A stretch of DNA of 64,000 nucleotides from Acidobacteriota bacterium. Lineage in GTDB: Bacteria; Acidobacteriota; JAAYUB01. This document shows, in pieces, positions 47,488 to 57,292 of the stretch. Where the stretch lies: NCBI GenBank assembly GCA_012517875.1, contig JAAYUB010000111.1, positions 17,204 to 81,203 of the forward strand, in the 5' to 3' direction. The position numbers and the translations under genes were made by a program. A model generated the notes under the pieces. It did not search any database, was not told the origin of the DNA, and saw nothing but the letters and a program-made list of their open reading frames with translations. Numbering within the stretch: the stretch's first letter is position 1; the number at the start of each line of letters is the position of its first letter.

Positions 47488-48354
47488 TCAATCCCGAATC
47501 TTGAGGGTGGCGTTGCCCAGCCCGGGTTTCATCGACAGTTCGACGACCTGCCTGGCATCGCGATAGGCAGGATTCACGTAAGCGCCCGCGCGGCGCTCGA
47601 AGTGCTCCATCGGAATACACAGCGAATCAGGCACGTTGCCGGCTGTGAGCACGCGCACGCCGAAGTCGGCGGGCAACTCTATGTCCAGATTGCCGATGCC
47701 CACGATCAGGTGCGCCTGGGTCCGACCTGGTCGGACGCCGTCAAAGCCGAGCCAGGCGCGGCCCAGCCCGCCCTTGATGTCGATGGTTTCCGGCATCAAA
47801 TTGCCCAGATCCCGCAGTTCCATCTCACCCACGCCGCAGGCGATATCCATGGAGCGGCAGACTGTCTCCTGGGGCTCATCGATGGTGACTTTCAATTTGC
47901 CCACTCCGTGGGTGAGGTTCACTCGGTCGACGTTCAAGCCGGTCAGGTCCAGATGTGTCTCGCCGGCGCCGGTATCCACCATCAGTTCCAGCGGAATATC
48001 AGGGGCCAGCGACAGGATGGAGTGAACCGTGTCGTCAGACGGCATCTTGCCCTGGAGTGTGAACACCAGACTGGCGGTGTCGCCGGAAGTGAAATCCACG
48101 CGTCGGCTCATGTTGGCAGCGTCCCAGCGCAGATCCAGGTTGTAGAGCAGGCCCGGATCGCTCCGGTCCAGCGTCAAGCGGCCGCCGGACACCCGGGCAT
48201 CCAGGCGGAGCCGGTTCTCCGCACCTCGGTCTTGGCGGAAGCTCTCCTGTCGGATCACCGGGCGGTCGGCTTGCGGCCGTCCGCAGCCGATGGTCAGCAG
48301 ACCGGTGGCCCACAGCAGCGTGATTGCCAGGACGCGGAGCCAGTGCGGATTCAT
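47488..48354 (-). CDS. LiaF/toast_rack-like lipoprotein
   Basis: A 288-residue lipoprotein: lipobox TIGC (Cys24), then a beta-rich domain with repeated glycine-led strands such as DTGAGETHLDLTGLNVDRVNL, HGVGKLKVTID and GGLGRAWLGFDG, similar to the LiaF/YvqF C-terminal or toast_rack DUF2154 fold. Last gene of the ECF operon; its ATG overlaps the preceding stop by 4 bases. LiaF-type proteins repress or read out envelope stress. Confidence 0.72.
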   Translation of the reverse strand: MNPHWLRVLAITLLWATGLLTIGCGRPQADRPVIRQESFRQDRGAENRLRLDARVSGGRLTLDRSDPGLLYNLDLRWDAANMSRRVDFTSGDTASLVFTLQGKMPSDDTVHSILSLAPDIPLELMVDTGAGETHLDLTGLNVDRVNLTHGVGKLKVTIDEPQETVCRSMDIACGVGEMELRDLGNLMPETIDIKGGLGRAWLGFDGVRPGRTQAHLIVGIGNLDIELPADFGVRVLTAGNVPDSLCIPMEHFERRAGAYVNPAYRDARQVVELSMKPGLGNATLKIRD

Positions 48355-50138
48355 TCGGATTTCTCAACCTCCTCGCTCGGCTTCAGCCGAATATCGCCGT
48401 AGGCGGCCTTGCACTGGACGTCGGCCTGTTCCGGTGCGCCGGAAAAATTCTTCCAGACCAGCGTGCGGTCGCCGATGGAGGGCGCGACCACAGGTGAGCC
48501 GAAACGGGAGTCGATTTTCCCGTTGTCGGCCGACAGAAAAAGCCGGTGCGATTCCGGGAACGCCGACAGGATGAGGAGAATATCCCCCCGTTCCGTGATC
48601 GCCCGGACACGGGCTTTCCCCGCGGGAGGCAGCGAGCGCAGGATGATGGTGGCGTTTTTATTCGAGCATTCGATGTCGGTCTCGGCGCCGGAGATGGAGA
48701 CGTCCTTGAGCGTGTTGCTGATCGTGAGCTTGCCGGCGATCCGTTCGATTCGGCAGCGGGTTTTCTCCAAATTCAGGATCGCGGGACCGGCCGCGTCCTT
48801 GATCGTCACGGCTCCCGATGCGGCTGTGCCCGCAATGGCGCCTCCGACCTCGCTGGCTGTCAGTTTGCAGGCGCGCAATTTGAAATCGATGCCGCCCTTG
48901 ATATCGGCGAGCTCGATTTCATCATCGCTGTTCTCCAGTTTCACGTTGCCGGTGACCGCCGTCAAGGTAAGGGTGGCGTTCTTGCCGGCAAGTTGAAAAT
49001 CGCCGTTCAGCCGCTCGCCGGTGACCGTCACGTATCGGACCGTCAGCGCCGCCTTCCCTGTGATATCCGCCAGCTCGATCTCGCCGTTCTTGTCGTCGAG
49101 GGTCAGCGGCCCGTTCAGGTTGAAGACGCAGATATCCGTGTCCAACCCGCGGATCTCCGTCTCGCCCTCCGAATCCTCGACTGTGATCTTGTCATACCGG
49201 TTGGAGAGGCGCAGCGCACCGCGATGCCGGCGCACCTGGATCGAGCCGTTCCGCGTGGTCAGACTTGCGGGATTGCGCAAGCCGGTGGCGGTGATATCGC
49301 CGAAGCTGTTTTCGAACTCGAGCGGAACGTCCGGCGGCACAGCCAGCCGGATGCGAACCTCGACGGAGGCCGAATCGGCGTCCGGTGTCTGCAGCGACAG
49401 GCGCAGCCGCCCGGTTTCGCGCTCGCTCTTGATCCGGACGGCCTGGGCCGCTTCGGTCGCGGCCGCATCGGTGTCGGCGTACACTTTGGTGTCCAGGCGG
49501 ACCTGGATGCGGTCGTCCTCGGCGGGGACCAATTCCAGGTCGCCGTTGGTATGGATCAACGAGATGGCCGTCGCCCCCTCGAGCGCGAGGGATTCCTCGG
49601 CCGTTTTCTGCACGCTTCGATGGAGCAGATCTTTGAGCCGGTATTCTCTGCCTTCGATCAGCAGGGGCGGCAGCCGGTTCAGGTCGAATTTCGCGACCTG
49701 CCCGGCGATCAGACCGGCCAACAGGACGAAGATCATGAAGACGATCTCGCCGCCGGTCAGTCGGCCGGTTCGGCCGGGGAAGAAAATGTCCACGAGCTTG
49801 CCGGCACCCACAAGGATCAGGAACACCGGCCACCAGGTGCCGAGCCAGGCGAAGAAATTGGGGACGTACCCGAGGGTCCAGATGAGCAGAAACACGCCGC
49901 AGCCGATCCAGATGAGGGGCGAGGAGAATGACGGCGCTTTCTCATCAGGTGCGTCGGGCCGATAACGGAAATAGACAACCGCTTTGTTGATGCCCACCCA
50001 GATGAACACCAGCGGACTGTACCGCCAGATCACCGACCAGATGGATGCATGGCCGACGATGTTCTCATAGATGAAACAGGCTCCGAGCAGAATCAGGAAG
50101 ACGCCGATCTGGATCGAGCGCGACACGGCGCGGCTCAT
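48351..50138 (-). CDS. Membrane protein with DUF4097-type beta-helix
   Basis: A 595-residue protein. Four hydrophobic helices (residues ~10-150) resembling the DUF5668 module are followed by a long array of short beta-strands (~170-590) with recurring patterns such as LTLDDKNGEIELADITG and VKLENSDDEIELADIKG, typical of the DUF4097/adhesin-like beta-helix. In Bacillus the DUF4097 protein YvlB belongs to cell-envelope stress regulons. It overlaps the genes on both sides by 4 bases, so all are coupled in the ECF operon. Confidence 0.78.
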   Translation of the reverse strand: MSRAVSRSIQIGVFLILLGACFIYENIVGHASIWSVIWRYSPLVFIWVGINKAVVYFRYRPDAPDEKAPSFSSPLIWIGCGVFLLIWTLGYVPNFFAWLGTWWPVFLILVGAGKLVDIFFPGRTGRLTGGEIVFMIFVLLAGLIAGQVAKFDLNRLPPLLIEGREYRLKDLLHRSVQKTAEESLALEGATAISLIHTNGDLELVPAEDDRIQVRLDTKVYADTDAAATEAAQAVRIKSERETGRLRLSLQTPDADSASVEVRIRLAVPPDVPLEFENSFGDITATGLRNPASLTTRNGSIQVRRHRGALRLSNRYDKITVEDSEGETEIRGLDTDICVFNLNGPLTLDDKNGEIELADITGKAALTVRYVTVTGERLNGDFQLAGKNATLTLTAVTGNVKLENSDDEIELADIKGGIDFKLRACKLTASEVGGAIAGTAASGAVTIKDAAGPAILNLEKTRCRIERIAGKLTISNTLKDVSISGAETDIECSNKNATIILRSLPPAGKARVRAITERGDILLILSAFPESHRLFLSADNGKIDSRFGSPVVAPSIGDRTLVWKNFSGAPEQADVQCKAAYGDIRLKPSEEVEKSE

Positions 50139-50815
50139 GATTGTTTCCCCTCCGTGGAGGCGGGCGGTTCGACCGGGGCGCGCGGAGCGGCTGCCGGCGC
50201 CGCCGCGGGGGCCGGCCCGGACTTTAGTTTTTCAATCCCCTTCCAGACCATATAGGCGCCGACGCCGATGAGCAGCAGCGGCCACAGCCGGTGGAGCCAA
50301 TCGAAGTCAAACAGCTCGAAGTTCCTGAGGAGGAACAGCAGGCCCAACACCACCAGACCGACGCCGTAAAAGAGCTTGGTGCGCGGAGTGAGCATCAGGT
50401 CCGGCGTGCTGCCGTCCAGCAGGCCCGCTTTCATCCTGGAGGCCACCCGGTAGGCGTCGATGATCGTGTACACGTAAAACAGGATGCTCCCGAGCGCCCC
50501 CAGGGGGCCGAGATCGGCCGCGTCGAACAGCAGGATCAGCAGCGCCATGCCCAGAAACTGGGACAGCGCCCGGAGGTAGGTGCCGTTGTAGATCGCTCCG
50601 AGAAATGGGATCAGGGCCAGCCAGGCCGATGCCACCGGATTGATGGAACGATACTCCGGTGTCAGCGACCGCTTGTAGATTTGGACAGCCTGACTCAGGC
50701 AGTCGGGGCATAGGGGCCCGCCCTCCGTTGCGTGCTGGCAGGTCGGGCACAGCGTGCGCTGGCAAATTGCGCAGGCAGCGGTGGCGGCCTGGTCCGGATG
50801 GTAATGACAATTCAT
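50135..50815 (-). CDS. B-box-type zinc-finger membrane protein
   Basis: A 226-residue protein with an N-terminal zinc-binding motif (CHYHPDQAATAACAICQRTLC then CPTC and CPDC, residues ~3-40), followed by about four spans and a C-terminal LWPLLLIGVGAYMVWKG helix (DUF5668-like), then a Pro/Ala tail. The N-terminal motif resembles cytoplasmic B-box fingers seen in acidobacterial and myxobacterial membrane proteins. It is the third gene of the ECF operon, 12 bases after the anti-sigma gene. Confidence 0.75.
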   Translation of the reverse strand: MNCHYHPDQAATAACAICQRTLCPTCQHATEGGPLCPDCLSQAVQIYKRSLTPEYRSINPVASAWLALIPFLGAIYNGTYLRALSQFLGMALLILLFDAADLGPLGALGSILFYVYTIIDAYRVASRMKAGLLDGSTPDLMLTPRTKLFYGVGLVVLGLLFLLRNFELFDFDWLHRLWPLLLIGVGAYMVWKGIEKLKSGPAPAAAPAAAPRAPVEPPASTEGKQS

Positions 50816-50827
50816 GGCCGATCTCCT

Positions 50828-51463
50828 CTAAGCGGTGGCGTCGAAGTCGTGAACCGCTTGCATGGATTGATTGATATTCTTCTGGCTGTCGGGGGCCGGT
50901 TTCTTTTTTTCTTCCTTGCCTTTGAAGGCATCCTTCACCTGCTGCCAGCTGGTCTGGAAGAAGTCCGCCGTCTTGTCGTAGTAATTGCCGGCGGTTTGCC
51001 AGGCATCCTGGACGCCGGAATAAAACTGCATCATGCTGCTCAGAAGCCGATTGCCGGTGTAGTCGACGACGGTGACCAGGTTGGCAGGTTGGCTGGCGCC
51101 GGCGGCGGCGTCGGGCGGGCGGAAGAACATGTTGTACGACAAGGCCGCCGCGAACAGGATGAGAACCGACGCGGCCAGGAGTTGGGGCGCCAGTTCGCGC
51201 TCAAACCGGACGAAGCCGAGCAGCCGTCGCCCGAGGCCGGCACGACCGCCGGATGTGGCGGCCAAGATCCGCTCGGCCAGCCCCGGTGGCGGCTCCACCT
51301 CTTCCAGTTGGTGCAGGCGGGAAAGGCTGTCGTTGACGCTGTCCAGGAGCATGGCGCAGAGGGGGCACTGGACGCGATGCAGCTCGAATCCGGCCAGCGT
51401 GTCGCCTTGCAGCGTGCCGTCCAGGAACTCGCTGACGTGATTTTCAAATTCGTTGCAGTTCAT
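50828..51463 (-). CDS. Zinc-finger (zf-HC2) anti-sigma factor
   Basis: A 211-residue protein: cytoplasmic zinc-containing anti-sigma domain with Cys3, His29, Cys33 and Cys36 (HRVQCPLC), one membrane span (residues ~95-114), and a 95-residue extracytoplasmic tail that is Lys/Gln-rich. It should sequester the ECF sigma factor until the outer domain is cleaved or sensed. ATG lies 4 bases after the sigma gene's stop, as expected for a sigma/anti-sigma pair. Confidence 0.9.
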   Translation of the reverse strand: MNCNEFENHVSEFLDGTLQGDTLAGFELHRVQCPLCAMLLDSVNDSLSRLHQLEEVEPPPGLAERILAATSGGRAGLGRRLLGFVRFERELAPQLLAASVLILFAAALSYNMFFRPPDAAAGASQPANLVTVVDYTGNRLLSSMMQFYSGVQDAWQTAGNYYDKTADFFQTSWQQVKDAFKGKEEKKKPAPDSQKNINQSMQAVHDFDATA

Positions 51464-51467
51464 CGAA

Positions 51468-52073
51468 CTACCTCTCCAACAGGGGTTCCTGTTGCCCGGA
51501 CAGGAGCCTGATCTTCTTCATGTTCATGATGCGGGCCAGCTCGATCCGGCCCCGATTGATGCGGGACTTGACGGTTCCGAGGGGGATCCGGAACTGGTCG
51601 GCGATTTCCTCATAGCTCAATCCTTCGATCTCCCGGAGGAGCAGCGCGGCGCGCAGGTCGGGCGAGAGCGTCCGCAGGCAGTCGTGGACGAATTCGATCC
51701 GCTCTTTTTGCTCCAACTGCCTGGCCGGATCTGAAGCGCCGCCGGTGGGGAAATCCAGCTTCTCCAGCTCGTCGGTCCCACCCACGCGAATCCAGCCCTT
51801 CTTTTCCTTCCTCAGGTTGTCGATCAGGTGGTTGCGCGCCATGACCATCATCCAGTTCTTGAATTCACCCCGCTGTTTCTGAAAGGAGTCCAGCGACCGG
51901 TAGATCTTCATGAAAATCTCCTGGGTCATGTCCTCGGCTCGATCGAACCGGGTCGTGAAGCGGTACGCGATGTTGTAGATGAGCTTCTGGTGACGGTAGA
52001 CAAGCTGTGCCCACGCATCGTGATCTCCTTGAAGGCAGCACTCGACTAAGACCTGATCCGATTGCGGTTCCAA
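51468..52073 (-). CDS. ECF-type RNA polymerase sigma factor (RpoE-like)
   Basis: A 201-residue group 4 sigma factor. Region 2 (LVYRHQKLIYNIAYRFTTRFDRAEDMTQEIFMKIYRSLDSF, residues ~22-62, in parts) and region 4 helix-turn-helix (LLREIEGLSYEEIADQF then GTVKSRINRGR, ~145-175) are intact, with no region 3. TTG 52073 has AAGGAG six bases upstream. It should bind the ECF-type promoter at 52104-52131 and so control its own operon. Confidence 0.93.
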   Translation of the reverse strand: MEPQSDQVLVECCLQGDHDAWAQLVYRHQKLIYNIAYRFTTRFDRAEDMTQEIFMKIYRSLDSFQKQRGEFKNWMMVMARNHLIDNLRKEKKGWIRVGGTDELEKLDFPTGGASDPARQLEQKERIEFVHDCLRTLSPDLRAALLLREIEGLSYEEIADQFRIPLGTVKSRINRGRIELARIMNMKKIRLLSGQQEPLLER

Positions 52074-52093
52074 CCGGTGCTCCTTTCATGACT

Positions 52094-52117
52094 CCCGCTT
52101 ACAAGAACGTAGGCGGG
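52094..52117. repeat. Inverted repeat overlapping the ECF promoter -10
   Basis: A 9-base-pair dyad (one G-T pair), CCCGCTTAC / GTAGGCGGG with loop AAGAAC. The loop and right arm cover the -10 of the ECF promoter, so it could be an operator or form a leader hairpin. Confidence 0.5.
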
Positions 52118-52131
52118 CGCCAAAAAGTTCC
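52104..52131 (-). promoter_or_regulatory. ECF-type promoter upstream of the sigma gene
   Basis: On the minus strand GGAACTT (52125-52131), 15 bases, CGTTCT (52104-52109), followed within 40 bases by the TTG start of the ECF sigma gene. GGAAC with a CGT-type -10 is the classic ECF sigma recognition pattern, so the operon is probably autoregulated. Confidence 0.7.
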
Positions 52132-52195
52132 ACTCTTGAATAGAGATTAATAATTCAATCTGAGAATCTATTGTAACCGACCACAGGGCGGCCAC

Positions 52196-52227
52196 AAACA
52201 AAAAAGCCTTCCGTTGCCGGAAGGCTT
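52196..52227 (-). terminator. Rho-independent terminator after tRNA-Leu
   Basis: On the minus strand a 10-base-pair stem AAGCCTTCCG / CGGAAGGCTT with a GCAA tetraloop, followed by TTTTGTTTG. It ends the gap-pgk-tpiA-secG-tRNA transcript. Confidence 0.95.
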
Positions 52228-52233
52228 GAAAGA

Positions 52234-52320
52234 TGGTGCCGAAGGCGGGACTTGAACCCGCACGCCCCGTAGAGCGCCACCCCCTCAAGATGGTGTGTCT
52301 GCCAGTTCCACCACTTCGGC
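52234..52320 (-). tRNA. tRNA-Leu (GAG anticodon)
   Basis: An 87-base tRNA with acceptor GCCGAAG/CTTCGGC, the long variable arm of leucine tRNAs, anticodon stem CCATC/GGTGG around TTGAGGG (anticodon GAG), T stem GCGGG/CCCGC, discriminator A and an encoded 3' CCA. It lies 53 bases downstream of secG on the same strand and is followed by a terminator. Confidence 0.97.
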
Positions 52321-52373
52321 ATCCTCAAAGATCTTTACCGGCCTGGGGCCGGAGGCGGTCAGTTTGAGAGTCG

Positions 52374-52889
52374 CTACTTCTTGGTCGGCTGGGATTCGGT
52401 CGCCTGTTTGTGCTTGGCCTCCTGCTCCTTGAGCAGCGCCTCGAGCTCGGCCTTGGACAGCGACTTGACCTTGAAGCCCTGGCCGGACTCGCCGCCTTGG
52501 ACCGTGGCTTCAAGCGGGGTGTCGCCCGACTGGCTCGCGGCAGCCGCTGGCGCCGGGGCAGTGGGCGCAGGCTTGGCCGGGGCGGGCTTGGCTGGTGCGC
52601 TGGTGGCGGGCTTGCCCTTCTCCGGCGATTTGCGGTCCATGATCGAGGAACCGCCGCTGGCCGAACTCATCATGAATGACAGCGCCAGCGAACTGACCAT
52701 GAAGACGATCGCCGCGCCGGTGGTGACCTTGCTCAATAGCGTGGCCGTGCCCCGCGGACCGAAGGCGGTCTGGGAGCCCATCATCCCGAACGCGCCGGCC
52801 AGGTCGGCGCTCTTGCCGGATTGCAGCAAGATGACCAGAATCAGGATGAAACAGCAAATCAGGTGAATCACCAAAATCAAATTGACCAT
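52374..52889 (-). CDS. secG: Preprotein translocase subunit SecG
   Basis: A 171-residue SecG. Two spans (residues ~4-24 and ~54-75) flank [21 protein letters not shown], the family signature. The C-terminal ~90 residues are an unusual Pro/Ala/Lys-rich tail, longer than the 75-110-residue SecG common elsewhere. ATG 52889 is preferred to the adjacent TTG at 52892. It follows tpiA by 16 bases and precedes tRNA-Leu, the same secG-tRNA-Leu(GAG) order as in E. coli (secG-leuU). Confidence 0.93.
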   Translation of the reverse strand: MVNLILVIHLICCFILILVILLQSGKSADLAGAFGMMGSQTAFGPRGTATLLSKVTTGAAIVFMVSSLALSFMMSSASGGSSIMDRKSPEKGKPATSAPAKPAPAKPAPTAPAPAAAASQSGDTPLEATVQGGESGQGFKVKSLSKAELEALLKEQEAKHKQATESQPTKK

Positions 52890-52905
52890 CAATATCCCGC
52901 CTTCG

Positions 52906-53658
52906 TCAAAATTTCACGATCCGTACAAAATCGTCTGCCTTGAGGCTGGCGCCCCCGACGAGGGCGCCGTCGATGTCGGATTCGGCCATCAGGGCGCTGA
53001 TGTTGTCCGGTTTGACGCTCCCGCCATATAGCAGGCGCAAACTGCCAGCCGCCTGCGGATCATACAGTTCAGTGAGAACGGAACGTATGAACGCGTGCAT
53101 GGACTGGGCTTGCGCCGGGGTAGCCGTGCGGCCGGTCCCGATCGCCCAGACCGGCTCGTAGGCGAGGATCATACGGAAAACTTCCCCGGGTGTCAAGTCC
53201 TTTAAGGCCGTCCGGAGCTGGGCGCTGACCACCGGTTCGGCTTCGCCGCGTTCGCGCTGATCGAGGGTTTCGCCGACGCACAGAATGGGCGTCATCCCCT
53301 TACGCAGTGCGGTGGCGACCTTGCGGCCGATCAGGTCGTCGGTTTCCTGCAGGATGTGGCGCCGCTCGGAGTGTCCGATGATCACGTGGGTGCACCCGGC
53401 GCTCAGGAGCATAATCGGCGAGATTTCGCCGGTGAACGCTCCGGAATCGGCCGGGTAGAGGTTCTGGGCGCCCAGCAGGATCCGGCTGCCTTCCAGCGCC
53501 CGCCGGACGTCCGACAGCGCGGTGAACGGCGGCGCCACCAGGACGTCCCGGTCCGCCAGCTGGCCCACCGCGGCCGCCAGCTCCCCGGCCAGTTTGACCG
53601 CTTCCGGGTTGGTGAGATTCATTTTCCAGTTGCCGGCCAGCATCGGTTTGCGCGCCAT
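52906..53658 (-). CDS. tpiA: Triosephosphate isomerase
   Basis: Interconverts DHAP and glyceraldehyde-3-phosphate. The 250-residue TIM barrel has Lys12 (GNWKMN), His96 (IIGHSERR), Glu168 ([11 protein letters not shown]) and the phosphate-binding [12 protein letters not shown] 53658 is set by AAAGGAGAG upstream; the frame extends further but only through sequence antisense to nothing conserved. Third gene of the gap-pgk-tpiA-secG operon. Confidence 0.97.
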   Translation of the reverse strand: MARKPMLAGNWKMNLTNPEAVKLAGELAAAVGQLADRDVLVAPPFTALSDVRRALEGSRILLGAQNLYPADSGAFTGEISPIMLLSAGCTHVIIGHSERRHILQETDDLIGRKVATALRKGMTPILCVGETLDQRERGEAEPVVSAQLRTALKDLTPGEVFRMILAYEPVWAIGTGRTATPAQAQSMHAFIRSVLTELYDPQAAGSLRLLYGGSVKPDNISALMAESDIDGALVGGASLKADDFVRIVKF

Positions 53659-53728
53659 AGCGATTCTCTCCTTTGGGCGACTGGGCTGCGCGACCGCGGG
53701 TCGGCCAGATCCGGCCCGCGTCGGATGA

Positions 53729-54916
53729 TCAGCGGTCACTGAGCGCGGTGACGCCGGGCAGCGCGAGGCCGCCCAAAAATTCCAACGAGGCGCCGCCGCC
53801 GGTGGAGATGTGCGTGATCGCGTCGGCGACGCCGGCCTGCTGGACGGCGGACACCGAATCGCCACCGCCGATGATGCTGCAGGCCGACGACGCGGCGACC
53901 GCCTTGGCGATGGATTGCGTCCCGTTGGCGAATGGACGGATCTCGAACACGCCCATGGGCCCGTTCCAGAGCATCGTTCGGGCTTGCTGGATCTTCCGGG
54001 CATACGCCATGTAGGTCATGGGTCCGATGTCGACACCCATCCAGCCGTCGGGGATCGGGTCGCCGGGGTCCGTCGTGTTCACCCGGGCGTCTTCGGCGAT
54101 CCGGTCGGCAATCACGTGATCCACGGGCAGGAGGAACTCCAAGCCCCGCTCCGCCGCCTGGAGCAGGAGACGGGCGGCCAGCTCAATCTTGTCCGGCTCG
54201 ACGAGGGACTGGCCCACCGACTCGCCGCGGGCCTTGAGGAATGTGTAGGCCATGGCGCCGCCGATCAGGAGCGCGTCCACCTTGCCCATCAGGTTGGTGA
54301 TCACCTCGATCTTGTCCGAGACCTTGGCGCCGCCGAGGATGGCCACAAACGGCCGTTCCGGCTCACTCAGCGCTTTGCCCAGGTAATACAATTCCCGCTC
54401 CATCAGCAGGCCGGCCGCCCGTTCCTTGAAGAACCGGGTCATGCCCTCCGTGGAGGCATGCGCGCGGTGGGCCGTGCCGAACGCGTCGTTGACGTATACG
54501 TCCGCCAGGCCGGCCAGTTGTTCGGCGAAGCCGGGGTTGTTCTGCTCCTCCTCCTTGTGGAAGCGGAGGTTTTCCAGCAGCAGCACATCGCCGGGCTGCA
54601 GGGCCTGGACGGCCGAGCGGGCCGGTTCGCCCACGCAGTCCGTTGCGAAGCCGACCTTGCGCCCGAGGAGGCCGGCCAACTCGGCGGCGACGGGCTCCAG
54701 ACTGAACTCGGGGCTCGGCCCGCCCTTGGGCCGACCCAGGTGGGAGGCAAGGATGACCGCAGCACCACCGTCGAGCAGGTGACGGATGGTGGGGAGGGCG
54801 GCGGTGATCCGGGTCTTGTCCTTGATCTTGCCGTCCTTGATGGGGACATTGAAATCCACCCGGACGAATACGCGACGGCCCCTGACGTCGATGTCCTTCA
54901 CCGAGAGCTTGTTCAT
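53729..54916 (-). CDS. pgk: Phosphoglycerate kinase
   Basis: Transfers phosphate from 1,3-bisphosphoglycerate to ADP. The 395-residue protein shows [12 protein letters not shown] (residues ~14-25), [20 protein letters not shown], the [12 protein letters not shown] hinge and the C-terminal GGGDS and [11 protein letters not shown] nucleotide-binding motifs. ATG 54916 has GGAGGACAC upstream. Between gap and tpiA with spacings of about 60-70 bases. Confidence 0.97.
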   Translation of the reverse strand: MNKLSVKDIDVRGRRVFVRVDFNVPIKDGKIKDKTRITAALPTIRHLLDGGAAVILASHLGRPKGGPSPEFSLEPVAAELAGLLGRKVGFATDCVGEPARSAVQALQPGDVLLLENLRFHKEEEQNNPGFAEQLAGLADVYVNDAFGTAHRAHASTEGMTRFFKERAAGLLMERELYYLGKALSEPERPFVAILGGAKVSDKIEVITNLMGKVDALLIGGAMAYTFLKARGESVGQSLVEPDKIELAARLLLQAAERGLEFLLPVDHVIADRIAEDARVNTTDPGDPIPDGWMGVDIGPMTYMAYARKIQQARTMLWNGPMGVFEIRPFANGTQSIAKAVAASSACSIIGGGDSVSAVQQAGVADAITHISTGGGASLEFLGGLALPGVTALSDR

Positions 54917-54978
54917 GTGTCCTCCGAAAAGAACGGCCCGGGACAAGAGCCCGGGCCTGATGCGTTGCGGCGGTGAGC

Positions 54979-56065
<1,087 letters not shown>

Positions 56066-56154
56066 GCGGATTTACCTGCCAGCCGGGCGCGCGGGCACTC
56101 ATCGGACAGGCCGCTTGGCGCGGGCAGGCGGAGTCGAAAAAATCCGGTTTCGCG

Positions 56155-56183
56155 TTGCGGCAATCTAATGCATCGGCTAGAAT
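56155..56183 (+). promoter_or_regulatory. Promoter of the NifU-like gene
   Basis: TTGCGG (56155-56160), 17 bases, TAGAAT (56178-56183), divergent from the gap promoter. Confidence 0.55.
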
Positions 56184-56233
56184 GACCGGACGGTCTGCAC
56201 CGGACGGTTGATCTTGGAGCAAGGAGCGCAGTG

Positions 56234-56461
56234 ATGGAGTTGAAAGAACGAGTGGATGCAGCGTTGCAGAAGACGCGCGCGTTTTTACAGGCCGACGGCG
56301 GCGACGTGGAGCTGGTGGACGTCCTGCCCGACGGTGTCGTCCAGGTGCGACTCAAGGGCGCCTGCGGCGGCTGCCCCATGGCCACACTAACCCTCAAGCG
56401 CGGCATCGAACGGATCCTCAAAGAGGAAGTTCCCGAAGTCAAGTCCGTGGAATCGGTCTAA
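56234..56461 (+). CDS. NifU C-terminal-domain Fe-S scaffold/carrier
   Basis: A 75-residue protein consisting only of the NifU C-terminal (Nfu) domain, with the cluster-binding CGGCPMA (residues ~46-52) and the preceding [13 protein letters not shown]. It should carry 4Fe-4S clusters to apoproteins; the window contains an Fe-S client, the PduS-like protein. ATG 56234 is seven bases after AAGGAG; a GTG three bases earlier is too close. Its stop overlaps the stop of the convergent PHP gene. Confidence 0.93.
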   Translation: MELKERVDAALQKTRAFLQADGGDVELVDVLPDGVVQVRLKGACGGCPMATLTLKRGIERILKEEVPEVKSVESV

Positions 56462-57285
56462 CGGCCGTCCTCCAGCTTGGGCAGAATCTCCGCCAGCGCC
56501 CGGTCGAAATCGGTGCCCGGACGGTCCGGAGCGTGGCTGTCGGATGCGAAGACCAGGTTCAAGCCCATCCGAATCGCCTCGGACAGGGTGCCCGGCGCCG
56601 GGTACAGCTGTCCCGTGTAGACGTAGCCCGCCGTATTGATCTCCAGCGCCGCCCCTGCCTGTCGCATGGCGGCCAACACCCGCCGGATAGCCGCGCGGAC
56701 CGCCGGCTCGTCCGACACGTCCGGCAGGTTGCGGCGGGGCACGTCCAGGTGGCAGATCATGAAGGGGCGGAATACCGGGATGTGGCGCGCCAGTACGTCG
56801 TAGTACTCCAGCGCCAGGGCCACGGGGTCCCGCGCCTGCAGCAGCCGAAGGTTGGGGTCCTTGGCCGAGCTGATGTTCAGATGGATGTTCGCCGTTTCGT
56901 CCCAGACAAAATGGTAGGACAGGGCGACGCGGTCCCAAGGATGTCGCTCCGCCACCTCCGTCAGCTCCCGAACCGCCGCCGGGTTCACGCCCAACTCGAT
57001 GCCTGCCGAGACCACGATCTGCCGGGCGTACTGTCGCTTGAGCATGATTGCCTCGTTCCAGTAGACATCCACCTCGACGTCGTCCAGCCAGGTCCGGCGG
57101 CTGTACTGAATCCCGCGCTCCACATGTTCCAGAAAACCGATCTCCTCGAGGCCCCGGTCGATGGCCGAGCGGACATAATCCTCCATTTCACCGACGGCGT
57201 GACGGCAATACTTCGTGTGACAGTGCAGATCGCGGCGCGCGCGGCGGCGCAGTTCATCCGGGGTAAGTGGGGTGTGGCGGATCAT
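56458..57285 (-). CDS. PHP-domain phosphatase, histidinol-phosphatase type
   Basis: A 275-residue protein of the HisJ/HisK PHP family: [14 protein letters not shown] (residues ~19-32) gives the first metal-binding His residues, FLEHVE, GIELGV and SYHFV follow, and [12 protein letters not shown] (bases ~56540-56505) supplies the last Asp/His ligands. It may dephosphorylate histidinol phosphate or another phosphate ester; no his gene is near. GGAG lies four bases before ATG 57285. It follows the patatin gene by seven bases. Confidence 0.85.
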   Translation of the reverse strand: MIRHTPLTPDELRRRARRDLHCHTKYCRHAVGEMEDYVRSAIDRGLEEIGFLEHVERGIQYSRRTWLDDVEVDVYWNEAIMLKRQYARQIVVSAGIELGVNPAAVRELTEVAERHPWDRVALSYHFVWDETANIHLNISSAKDPNLRLLQARDPVALALEYYDVLARHIPVFRPFMICHLDVPRRNLPDVSDEPAVRAAIRRVLAAMRQAGAALEINTAGYVYTGQLYPAPGTLSEAIRMGLNLVFASDSHAPDRPGTDFDRALAEILPKLEDGR

Positions 57286-57292
57286 GGTGCTC

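Noticed and set aside
56458..57285. DNA polymerase-type or HisB-type phosphatase for the PHP gene
   Set aside because: The length and [13 protein letters not shown] and FASDSHA pattern match stand-alone HisJ/HisK-like PHP proteins; no polymerase domain is attached.
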